This document shows positions 1-6,432 of a DNA stretch of 6,617 nt, one piece after another; position 1 is the first letter of the stretch, and the number at the start of each line of letters is the position of its first letter. Location of the stretch: contig DODH01000160.1 of assembly GCA_003545625.1 (NCBI GenBank), positions 1-6,617 on the forward strand. The letters run 5' to 3'. Made by a program: the position numbers and the translations under genes. This stretch comes from Nitrospina sp. GTDB taxonomy: Bacteria > Nitrospinota > Nitrospinia > Nitrospinales > VA-1. The notes below the pieces were generated by a model. That model worked only from the letters and a program-made list of their open reading frames with translations, was not told where the DNA came from and made no database searches.

Positions 1-870
1 TACAAGGCCGGGGCAACAGGACCCGATATCTACCGGACCCTTATCACCGGATTGGACGGTTCCCCGATGAATGCTTACGAATACCTGAGTGATGGAGAGC
101 GGTGGGACCTGGTTCATTATTTACAATCCCTTTTTGTCATACAAGCTTCCAAACCTGCACTTACCGACCGGCAAATATATTCACAAACCATTGAAAAGGA
201 GATCGACCTAAAACCCGATAGCCCAATCTGGAACGGCGTGGCTTCTTTTGAGATCAACCTGACCCCTGTGAGAGCCCGTAAAAATCCTATCACCCGGTTG
301 ACCGTTCAATCCGTTCACAATGATAAAGAAATTGCCTTTCGTCTGGAATGGGAGGACCCCAAACCCAATGGTGCCGTTAACGATACCTATTTGGACCAGA
401 GTGCGGTTCAGTTTGCCCTCAATCAGGATAATATTTTAGAAGGTCCTTTTTTCGGGATGGGGGAGAGAAACAAACCCGTCAATATCTGGCATTGGAGAGC
501 GGACGTGCGGCAGAGGATTTATAATGGCGAAAATCTCAAACCAAATCGGTCTCACTCCATTTTGCACCCGTCAAGCGGATTACTACTGAATCCATTCACA
601 GAGTCCTCCGTCGAAGAAATAAACTCCGAGGGGTTTGGATCACTTAGCATTCAACCTGTGGAAGACCAGCAGGTAAAAGGTATGGGCCAATGGAAAAATG
701 GCCGCTGGAGTGTGGTGTTTTCACGTGACAAAAAAACCACAAGCAGATGGGACATTAAATTTTCAAATGGGAAACCGGTTTTGCTGGCTTTCGCCCTTTG
801 GGATGGTGACAACAAAGATAAAAACGCCAACAAAATGGTTAGTTTCTGGAATATATTGACCTTAAAATAA
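1..870 (+). CDS. Cytochrome c / ethylbenzene-dehydrogenase-type heme b fusion protein (3' part, N-terminus outside window)
   Basis: The reading frame is open from base 1, so the gene enters from the left; 289 residues are visible, and the TTG at 52 is internal. Residues 1-46 look like the C-terminal half of a class I cytochrome c: a TGLDGSPM stretch whose Met23 would be the distal heme ligand, then the final helix ending WDLVHYLQSL. The CXXCH motif must lie upstream of the window. From about residue 70 to the end it resembles the EB_dh domain, the heme b gamma subunit of type II DMSO-reductase-family enzymes (EbdC, SerC, ClrC, NxrC). Visible signatures are the GMG motif with Met153 followed by PVNIWHW, and a C-terminal AFALWDGDN segment followed by Lys278. 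A Met/Lys pair ligates heme b in EbdC. It is probably periplasmic and passes electrons between a Mo enzyme and other cytochromes (inference). The FGE-like gene follows after 6 bases. The exact redox partner is unknown. Confidence 0.8.
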   Translation, partial: YKAGATGPDIYRTLITGLDGSPMNAYEYLSDGERWDLVHYLQSLFVIQASKPALTDRQIYSQTIEKEIDLKPDSPIWNGVASFEINLTPVRARKNPITRLTVQSVHNDKEIAFRLEWEDPKPNGAVNDTYLDQSAVQFALNQDNILEGPFFGMGERNKPVNIWHWRADVRQRIYNGENLKPNRSHSILHPSSGLLLNPFTESSVEEINSEGFGSLSIQPVEDQQVKGMGQWKNGRWSVVFSRDKKTTSRWDIKFSNGKPVLLAFALWDGDNKDKNANKMVSFWNILTLK

Positions 871-876
871 AAACTT

Positions 877-1614
877 ATGAATCACCGCTTATCGGGGGCA
901 GAAAAACTTTATCAATTTTTTTTTATCGTGGGGATCAGCCTCTTTTTTCCTTTTTCAATAAGCCAGGCTAGTGAAAAGGGAAACCCGGTACTGATTCCCT
1001 CGGGTGAATTTTTCATGGGAACGGAGGATGGAACGGAATCCGAGTTGCCTATTCACAAGGTGTACTTGAAGGCATTCAAAATAGACCGATATGAAGTGAC
1101 CAATTTGCAGTTTGAAACCTTTGATCTTGACCACACCCGTAGTGCCGCTTCCGCTTGCGATCAATGCCCTGTTACGCTGGTTACATGGGTGGAGGCCAAT
1201 AATTATTGCAAACATCAGGGTGGTCGTCTTCCCACAGAAGAGGAGTGGGAACGAGCCGCTAGAGGGCCTGAAGAGTTTTCCTATTCCTTCGGACAGAAGG
1301 GGGATATTTCCAAAGCCAATTATGGGAACGAATTTAATGCGGGTGCCAAACCCGTCCACTCCTTTCAACCTAATGGTTTTGGCTTATACAATATGAGCGG
1401 AAATGTCTGGGAGTGGGTGCACAATTGGTTTTCATTCTACCCTCAACCATCGGCGCCTGCCGTTAGAGACAACAAAAAGTCAGGGGAAAAACTTCTTCGC
1501 GGGGGAAGCTGGTACAATAAGGCTTATTACGTACATGCTGGAATGCGCTTCACTTTGAAACCCGGGACCAGGTTGAACTCAGTCGGTTTTCGTTGCGCCC
1601 GTGAGGCCGGGTGA
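877..1614 (+). CDS. Exported FGE-fold (SUMF1/sulfatase-modifying-factor-like) protein without catalytic cysteines
   Basis: This 245-residue protein has a Sec signal peptide (hydrophobic about 11-28, likely cleavage after SQA at 31). The FGE-sulfatase domain fills about 37-243: PSGEFFMGT (41-49), a YEVTNLQF segment (72-79), RLPTEEEWERAARG (117-130), GLYNMSGNVWEW (169-180), RGGSW (208-212) and GFRCA (237-241). These are hallmarks of the C-type-lectin-like fold of formylglycine-generating enzymes. Real FGEs use two cysteines between the GGS and GFRC motifs; here that stretch (212-236) contains none, so formylglycine synthesis is unlikely. A CXXC pair sits at Cys94/Cys97. No sulfatase gene is visible. 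Proteins of this fold also sit beside respiratory genes (for example NirV next to copper nitrite reductase), so a maturation, scaffold or ligand-binding role for the neighbouring heme or Mo proteins is plausible but inferred. The ATG is 6 bases after the previous stop with no good Shine-Dalgarno, which suggests translational coupling. Confidence 0.85.
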   Translation: MNHRLSGAEKLYQFFFIVGISLFFPFSISQASEKGNPVLIPSGEFFMGTEDGTESELPIHKVYLKAFKIDRYEVTNLQFETFDLDHTRSAASACDQCPVTLVTWVEANNYCKHQGGRLPTEEEWERAARGPEEFSYSFGQKGDISKANYGNEFNAGAKPVHSFQPNGFGLYNMSGNVWEWVHNWFSFYPQPSAPAVRDNKKSGEKLLRGGSWYNKAYYVHAGMRFTLKPGTRLNSVGFRCAREAG

Positions 1615-1657
1615 ATCTTTTGATTCCTCGTCCACATTAATTTAATTTTTAAAACAA

Positions 1658-2629
1658 GTGCTGCAAGTGTCCAATTTAAAAATTCCTTCTTCATGGGACC
1701 TCCCAGAAAACCAGGCTACACTGGAAGAGATATACTTGAACCGAAGAAGCTTTCTTGAGCAAATAGGGGAGGTGACGGTTGGTGCCCTGGTGCTTTCCGC
1801 GCTTCCAGGTTTCCTGGCGTCGGCACAGGCTTCCGAAGCCGGGTCTCAAAATTCCACAGGGGGCGGCTCGAAAAAGGAGGAGGTTCCACCGAATTTTCAA
1901 AATCGCATAACTCCGGAAAACCTGGTCACACGTTACAATAATTTTTATGAATTCAGCACCAACAAGGCAAGCATATGGCATCTAGCCAAAAAATTGCCCT
2001 TGGAAAAATGGACCCTGAAAATCTCTGGACAAGTCGCAAAACCACGAACGCTTGACTTGGAAAAATTATTGCGGGGGATATCGTTGGAACAACGTGTCTA
2101 CAGATTACGATGTGTTGAAACCTGGTCGGCAATTATCCCATGGACTGGTTTTCCCCTTCGCGATCTGATCAAGGCATTGGATCCGCTTTCAACCGCACGC
2201 TATATCAAGTTCCAGACGTTTCTCGATCCTAATGCGGCGGCAGGTCAAAAAGAGCGGTTTTGGGAGCCTTGGCCCTATACCGAAGGATTGAGCATGACCG
2301 AAGCGATGCATCCTTTGGCATTTTTGGCTGTGGGCATCTATGGGCATCCCCTTCCACCCCAGAATGGAGCTCCCATTCGTCTAGTAGTTCCCTGGAAGTA
2401 CGGATTCAAGAGCATCAAATCCATCGCTTCCATGGAGTTTGTCAGCGAGGCTCCCAATACGTTCTGGCAGACCGTCGCTCCATTGGATTATGATTTCTGG
2501 TCCAACGTTAACCCCAGCGTTTCCTATGCCCGCTGGGACCAACGCTATGAAACCCCACTCGGTAAAAACCAAAAAGTAAACACTCTCCTTTACAATGGTT
2601 ATGCTCGCGAAGTTGGCGACATGTATTGA
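1658..2629 (+). CDS. msrP: Periplasmic molybdopterin protein MsrP (YedY-like; methionine sulfoxide reductase catalytic subunit)
   Basis: This 323-residue protein matches the E. coli MsrP/YedY layout closely and belongs to the sulfite-oxidase-fold molybdopterin family. MsrP reduces oxidised methionines in periplasmic proteins. A Tat signal is visible: Arg29-Arg30 in NRRSFLEQ, a hydrophobic stretch 40-54, and a likely AQA cleavage site at 56-58. The YNNFYEFSTNK segment (93-103) is followed by RCVETWS, where Cys152 is the expected Mo ligand. Further matches are WTGFPLRDL (162-170), GLSMTEAMHPL (210-220), LPPQNGAPIRL (232-242) and PWKYGFKSIKS (245-255). The C-terminus is about nine residues shorter than in E. 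coli. The GTG at 1658 is the first possible start after an in-frame stop at 1643; another GTG lies at 1667, and neither has a clear ribosome site. No msrQ follows: the next gene is convergent. Membership in the MsrP family is firm; the physiological substrate here is inferred. Confidence 0.93.
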   Translation: MLQVSNLKIPSSWDLPENQATLEEIYLNRRSFLEQIGEVTVGALVLSALPGFLASAQASEAGSQNSTGGGSKKEEVPPNFQNRITPENLVTRYNNFYEFSTNKASIWHLAKKLPLEKWTLKISGQVAKPRTLDLEKLLRGISLEQRVYRLRCVETWSAIIPWTGFPLRDLIKALDPLSTARYIKFQTFLDPNAAAGQKERFWEPWPYTEGLSMTEAMHPLAFLAVGIYGHPLPPQNGAPIRLVVPWKYGFKSIKSIASMEFVSEAPNTFWQTVAPLDYDFWSNVNPSVSYARWDQRYETPLGKNQKVNTLLYNGYAREVGDMY

Positions 2630-2642
2630 GAGGATCAAAAAA

Positions 2643-3290
2643 TCAATCCGGCTTGTGCTTGGTGATCGGCGGCTTGCAGAACTTTTCTATATCTTCCGGC
2701 CGGGCCCGAACAGCCTTCACCCGCCACTCACTTGTGGGATGGGAAATACGCGCCCAGAAGTCCCCTAATCGTCCCATATCCCAATTTGAAATACGGAGTG
2801 GCCCCCAATATTTTTGCAACCGCTCAAAAAGCAGGTTGTTATGAAAGTTGATCATTTGCTTGCTTTTCACCACCCGTTCCAGCAGTGGATAGAAATCTCG
2901 CCCATGAATAGCGATACCATTCAATTTCAGCCCACGCAACATTTCCAACCCGGAACCTGAAATCATTTTCAGGCGTAATACACCACTTTTCCGGAAAGAA
3001 GGGACGGGCCATTGTTCTCCCGCCAAAGGGGCGGCCACCTGATAATCTCCCACCGGCACACCCTCGTTCTCAATCGAGCCTAGGAATTTTTCATCCAATT
3101 TTCCCTTGGCTCCCACACCCAAAAAGCAAAGTCTTTCAAGTTGAATGCTCTTGATCTTCAAAGACAAATCGCCCGGAAAATCGGTTTTCCCCGTTAGCCG
3201 GACAACAATTTCCCCTCCCAGGCAAGCGACTGGATTCATGCTAGCAATAGATAAAACCGTCAATACAATCACTATCGACTTGAAAAGCAT
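2643..3290 (-). CDS. Secreted YkuD (L,D-transpeptidase)-like protein, probably catalytically inactive
   Basis: The protein is 215 residues from the ATG at 3290-3288; a TTG two codons upstream (3296) is equally possible. Residues 1-27 form a signal peptide with a hydrophobic stretch, ending around ACLGG; the cysteine does not sit in a standard lipobox. I do not recognise the family with certainty. In the order expected for a YkuD domain there are VPVGDYQV (78-85, like TPxGxF), GIAIHGRDF (125-133, like the conserved IHG) and YWGPLRISNWD (161-171). The last aligns with the catalytic SHGCIRMSNxD block but has Pro164 where the nucleophilic cysteine belongs and Tyr161 for the serine. The IHG-to-block spacing (about 31 residues) is longer than the usual 15 or so. 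A non-catalytic peptidoglycan-binding or envelope role would fit, but this is inference from motif resemblance. It lies 64 bases downstream of the TPR-protease gene and is likely co-transcribed with it. Confidence 0.8.
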   Translation of the reverse strand: MLFKSIVIVLTVLSIASMNPVACLGGEIVVRLTGKTDFPGDLSLKIKSIQLERLCFLGVGAKGKLDEKFLGSIENEGVPVGDYQVAAPLAGEQWPVPSFRKSGVLRLKMISGSGLEMLRGLKLNGIAIHGRDFYPLLERVVKSKQMINFHNNLLFERLQKYWGPLRISNWDMGRLGDFWARISHPTSEWRVKAVRARPEDIEKFCKPPITKHKPD

Positions 3291-3301
3291 CGTCAAGTCA
3301 T

Positions 3302-3306
3302 CCTCC
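3302..3306 (-). promoter_or_regulatory. Ribosome binding site GGAGG for the YkuD-like gene
   Basis: On the minus strand a GGAGG lies 5 bases before the TTG at 3296 and 11 bases before the ATG at 3290. It supports translation beginning in this spot but does not decide between the two codons. The out-of-frame ATG inside the spacer meets a stop after two codons. Confidence 0.6.
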
Positions 3307-3354
3307 GCGGATTAATCTTCACAACATTGAAAAATTTCCTGTTGTTATCTATAT

Positions 3355-4422
3355 TCAATTTTCTTTTTCAATGAAAATAAAATTTTTCTTAAATGCATTC
3401 GATGAAATTTTCAATTCCACCGAATCACCCTCAACAGTTTTTTCTGGAAGATGGCCAGGTTTTGCCGACCCGGGCAAACCCGATAAAATTTGGTCCAGAT
3501 AGGAGGATTTAATGGCAAAACTGGCCTTTTTAGAAGGTTCCTCCAGTCGTGTAAAATTCTTTTTTGCGAAGCGAGGGGTAAGCACCATTCCTATCACCTG
3601 GCCCCACTTATTTAAAAGCGGCCCACCGCTGTGATTCCTTTTGACCTGCAAATCGAGCTTAAATACTTTTGTACTTTTCTCCTCCCCCACGTTTTTTTTA
3701 AGAATGGTTCCTTGGAATAAGGGCGTGTCAGGATCTGATAATTTGGAAAAATCTACTGTGTAAACCGAGTCTCCGACTTCAAGGCGAGAATCATCTCCAA
3801 GATACAAAATTTGCGAGGATCTGTTTTCAGGATTGGTCAATTTCAACACGGCAATATCATAAATTATAAATTTCTTGACCAACTCCAGCGGTGCCGTAGT
3901 GCCATCCATGAACCTTGCCCGAAATTTCTTAGCATCCCCCAATACATGATAGGGGGTAATGATCTGTCCGACATTTCCGATCTGAAAACCAACGCCGGTA
4001 GTTTGCCACCCGAGATCAGCATGAAGTTGATTACCAATTCCAAAATCTTCAGGGGTTAACCCCAGGTCTTTATAGGCCTTTTCCAGATTTCTTCGAACGA
4101 TGGTTAAATTTTTCTTTGCCTGCTCATCCCTGCGGTTCCGGTAATGTTTTTCCGCTTTTCTGAAATGATCGATTGCCTCCACGCCTTGTCCCCTGGAAAA
4201 ATAGAGAACGCCCAAGGCATGGTGAGCCTCCGCAAAATCCTGTCTGATCTTCAAGGCTTGAAGATAGGCCTGTCGAGAGGCTTCTGAATTTCCGTCAACA
4301 GAAAGGTCAAATCCTTTCCGATACAAATCTTCTGCGGTACTGGCCTCGCCGATCCCTCCAACAAATATCAAACCAGACAGCAAAACAGACATTAGTAGAT
4401 TTCCCTGTCTGATTGTAACCAT
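3355..4422 (-). CDS. Secreted TPR-domain trypsin/HtrA-like serine protease
   Basis: From the ATG at 4422 the product has 355 residues: a signal peptide (hydrophobic about 9-25, likely cleavage near EASTA at 26-30), TPR-like helices at about 31-115, and a trypsin-like protease domain at about 135-310. The triad is visible: His159 in ITPYHVLG, Asp189 in YDIAVLKL and Ser265 in NHSGGPLL. The residues before the serine are Asn-His rather than the usual Gly-Asn/Asp, so the oxyanion-hole glycine appears replaced. No PDZ domain is seen, unlike HtrA/DegP. The open frame extends to an ATG at 4521, but those 33 extra residues are not protein-like, would bury the signal peptide, and would leave almost no leader after the candidate promoter. 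An AGGGAG lies 12 bases before 4422; an ATG at 4392 is a further alternative. It probably degrades or senses periplasmic proteins, with the TPRs giving partner binding (inference). The YkuD-like gene follows. Confidence 0.85.
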   Translation of the reverse strand: MVTIRQGNLLMSVLLSGLIFVGGIGEASTAEDLYRKGFDLSVDGNSEASRQAYLQALKIRQDFAEAHHALGVLYFSRGQGVEAIDHFRKAEKHYRNRRDEQAKKNLTIVRRNLEKAYKDLGLTPEDFGIGNQLHADLGWQTTGVGFQIGNVGQIITPYHVLGDAKKFRARFMDGTTAPLELVKKFIIYDIAVLKLTNPENRSSQILYLGDDSRLEVGDSVYTVDFSKLSDPDTPLFQGTILKKNVGEEKSTKVFKLDLQVKRNHSGGPLLNKWGQVIGMVLTPRFAKKNFTRLEEPSKKASFAIKSSYLDQILSGLPGSAKPGHLPEKTVEGDSVELKISSNAFKKNFIFIEKEN

Positions 4423-4531
4423 GAGGGTATCAAACTCCCTGAGAGAGTGAGAACACAATAAAATAGGCTTAATGAACTGTGGCCGACAGATCAAACTTGG
4501 AAAGCCATGACCTACTTTCACAAACAGTGCT

Positions 4532-4560
4532 CAACTACTTTTAAAAATATGTTCTGTCAA
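4532..4560 (-). promoter_or_regulatory. Candidate sigma70-type promoter for the TPR-protease gene
   Basis: On the minus strand a perfect TTGACA (4560-4555) is followed after 17 bases by TAGTTG (4537-4532), a poor -10 match, with an AT-rich spacer. Transcription would begin near 4525, giving a leader of about 100 bases to the ATG at 4422. This agrees with rejecting the ATG at 4521. The weak -10 keeps confidence low. Confidence 0.35.
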
Positions 4561-4750
4561 AATTGTTACATTTTCTCCAAACTCTTTCAAGCCATCTGTG
4601 CCGTGATATTTAACCTTACCATCGTGCCTCAGTTATATCTTCTTCATTAACTTTTACCCGTACCGGGCATGAAATTTATGGTTGGTGATACCACGCATGC
4701 CCCGCATGGAGTAGAAGCGGGTATATCTGTGGTTTCTGAGTTTGCTTTGA

Positions 4751-4779
4751 TTGAGTTGTTTCGCCGAACAGGTTAATAT
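4751..4779 (+). promoter_or_regulatory. Candidate sigma70-type promoter for the symporter gene
   Basis: TTGAGT (4751-4756) and TAATAT (4774-4779) are separated by 17 bases; each matches four of six consensus positions. Transcription would begin near 4786, about 24 bases before the TTG start, leaving room for the AAGAGG ribosome site. The assignment rests on sequence match and position only. Confidence 0.4.
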
Positions 4780-4796
4780 CCTCTGGTTACTGATTT

Positions 4797-4802
4797 AAGA
4801 GG
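4797..4802 (+). promoter_or_regulatory. Ribosome binding site AAGAGG for the symporter gene
   Basis: AAGAGG lies 7 bases before the TTG at 4810 and supports that rare start codon. The ATG at 4805 is out of frame with the symporter, and the in-frame stop at 4774 excludes a longer protein. Confidence 0.6.
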
Positions 4803-4809
4803 CGATGGT

Positions 4810-6351
4810 TTGGCGACTTCATTCAAAAGGCAGGTTTCTGTTCTGGCAACGGGTGCTGTGATTTTTCTGACGATACTCATCATGCCAACTCCTGCAGGTT
4901 TAACACCTGAGGGACAACGCATGCTGGCGGTGACCGCGCTCATGGCCATCTGGTGGATCGGTGAGGGCACTGCGATTGCTGTGACGGCCCTGTTACCACT
5001 GGTTTTATTCCCCTTGTTGGGCATCCTGCCCAGCAAACTGGTTGCACCCAATTATGGCAACCACCTGATCTTTTTATTTCTCGGCGGATTCATGATCGCT
5101 CTCGCTTTGGAAAAATGGAATTTTCACAAGCGTCTGGCGTTATGGATTATTTTGGCAATTGGCACTCAGCCTCAGCGTATTGTTTTGGGATTCATGACTG
5201 CCACGGCTTTTATGTCGATGTGGATTTCCAACACCGCTTCGACCATGATGATGCTCCCGGTTGCCATGGCGGTGGTGCGGCAAATTGCGCTGGACGCGTC
5301 TTTGAACGGAGAAAAAAATGATGCAACACGCCAAACCATAGAGAATGGATTGGGGCTCGTTCTCATGCTGGCTTTGGCCTATTCCGCCAGTATCGGCGGG
5401 GTGGGCACTCTTATTGGTACGGCGCCTAATATTGTTTTTGCCGGTTTTTATAAAAATTTGTTTCCTGAAAATCCGGAAATTACTTTTTTCCAATGGATGG
5501 TGCTGGCGATTCCGGTAGTGGTGGTTTTTATTCCCATTGTATGGGTGTATTTATGCCGCTTTGTTTCCCCCATTCGGCTGGGCAGTATTTCCGGCGGAAG
5601 TCATACAATCATTCAACGGGAACTCGATGATTTAGGCTCCATGAACCGTGCTGAAAAAATCGTGGCGGCGGTATTCTGTCTGACTGCTTTTTTATGGATA
5701 TTTCGCAAACCCATTGCACTTGGGGAATTTGTAATCCCCGGTTGGTCGGGACTGTTCGGGCATCCAAAATTCTTGCACGATTCCACCGTAGCCATGGCAA
5801 TGGGTATTTTGCTCATGCTTATTCCGGTTAATGGGGTAAAAGGGCTGGTTATAAATGGAAAAAGGGAGTGGTTTGCCCTGGACTGGCATACGGTGCAGTC
5901 AAAAATTCCCTGGGGAATTTTGCTTTTGTTCGGTGGTGGTTTTGCACTGGCAGGTGGTTTTGGTGCAACCGGACTCGATAAATGGATAGGCGACAAACTC
6001 ACGGGTGTTTCTGCCTGGCCCTTGTGGGCGGTGGTACTCACCATTTGCCTTGCTGTGACTTTTTTGACTGAGCTGACATCTAACACAGCTACCACAACCA
6101 TGATCCTTCCCATCCTCGGTATGGCGGCCGTTGCGGCGACGGTACACCCGTTATTTTTTATGTTGCCGGCAACGCTTGCCGCCTCGTTTGCGTTCATGTT
6201 GCCGGTGGCGACCCCTCCGAACGCCATTGTGTTTGGTAGCGGTTGGGTGAGCGTTCCTCAAATGTCTCGTGCTGGTTTTGTCCTCAACTTTATTGGCGCG
6301 GGCATTGTGACCTCTGCTGTTTTGCTTGCAGTAAATAGCCTATTCCTTTGA
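4810..6351 (+). CDS. DASS/SLC13-family sodium:dicarboxylate or sulfate symporter
   Basis: This 513-residue inner-membrane protein has many hydrophobic segments and the duplicated layout of the divalent anion:sodium symporter family (VcINDY, CitT and SLC13 relatives). Each half carries a Ser-Asn-Thr substrate/sodium motif: WISNTAST (residues 138-145) and LTSNTATT (422-429). Other matches are GGVGTLIGTAPN (196-207), LLFGGGFALAGG (372-383) and the family signature ending FMLPVATPPNAIV (462-474), which satisfies every position of the PROSITE sodium:sulfate symporter pattern as I recall it. There are no RCK/TrkA-C domains, so it is the short form. It imports a di- or tricarboxylate or sulfate with sodium; the sequence alone does not tell which. 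Translation starts at TTG 4810, backed by AAGAGG 7 bases upstream and an in-frame stop at 4774. It has its own candidate promoter and ends 81 bases before dnaE, with no obvious functional link. Confidence 0.93.
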   Translation: MATSFKRQVSVLATGAVIFLTILIMPTPAGLTPEGQRMLAVTALMAIWWIGEGTAIAVTALLPLVLFPLLGILPSKLVAPNYGNHLIFLFLGGFMIALALEKWNFHKRLALWIILAIGTQPQRIVLGFMTATAFMSMWISNTASTMMMLPVAMAVVRQIALDASLNGEKNDATRQTIENGLGLVLMLALAYSASIGGVGTLIGTAPNIVFAGFYKNLFPENPEITFFQWMVLAIPVVVVFIPIVWVYLCRFVSPIRLGSISGGSHTIIQRELDDLGSMNRAEKIVAAVFCLTAFLWIFRKPIALGEFVIPGWSGLFGHPKFLHDSTVAMAMGILLMLIPVNGVKGLVINGKREWFALDWHTVQSKIPWGILLLFGGGFALAGGFGATGLDKWIGDKLTGVSAWPLWAVVLTICLAVTFLTELTSNTATTTMILPILGMAAVAATVHPLFFMLPATLAASFAFMLPVATPPNAIVFGSGWVSVPQMSRAGFVLNFIGAGIVTSAVLLAVNSLFL

Positions 6352-6432
6352 ATTATTTGGGGTAAGACTTATTGGAATAAAGGGATTTTAGGTTGTTGCT
6401 TTAAGGCTGGCAAACTGGTATTTAGTGGTGTC

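Larger units (their letters stand above)
4423..4809. other. Divergent intergenic region (387 bases)
   Basis: This stretch separates the minus-strand TPR-protease gene from the plus-strand symporter gene. It holds one candidate promoter per direction (listed separately) and a ribosome site for the symporter. The part around 4655-4705 is rich in short GC-containing repeats: a CCCGTACCGGG near-palindrome at 4657-4667 and two CGCATG copies near 4695. These could be regulator contacts, but nothing identifies a regulator. A 35-codon open frame (4669-4776) crosses the region and was not accepted as a gene. No tRNA, riboswitch or clear terminator was recognised. Confidence 0.5.

Noticed and set aside
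955..1368. Minus-strand open frame of 137 codons inside the FGE-like gene
   Set aside because: Antisense to a coding region with clear family motifs; its own translation is not recognisable.
2621..2652. Possible bidirectional terminator between the convergent msrP and YkuD-like stops
   Set aside because: Only 4-base pairings (TTGA/TCAA, GGAT/ATCC) around an A-run can be formed; no stable GC-rich hairpin with a U-tract.
4423..4521. N-terminal extension of the TPR-protease to the ATG at 4521
   Set aside because: The added 33 residues have no domain character and would place the signal peptide internally, and the candidate promoter at 4532-4560 would leave a leader of only a few bases.
4669..4776. 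35-codon open frame starting ATGAAATTTATG, in phase with the symporter and ending 33 bases before it
   Set aside because: No clear ribosome site, no recognisable protein family, no signal or membrane segment, and its 3' end overlaps the candidate symporter promoter. A faint CBS-like feel when read through the stop was too weak to claim.
5613..6227. Minus-strand open frame of 204 codons inside the symporter gene
   Set aside because: Antisense shadow of a strongly conserved transporter sequence; the translation shows no family motifs, signal peptide or ribosome site.
6352..6432. Terminator or promoter between the symporter and dnaE
   Set aside because: No GC-rich inverted repeat followed by a T-run, and no convincing -35/-10 pair was found.
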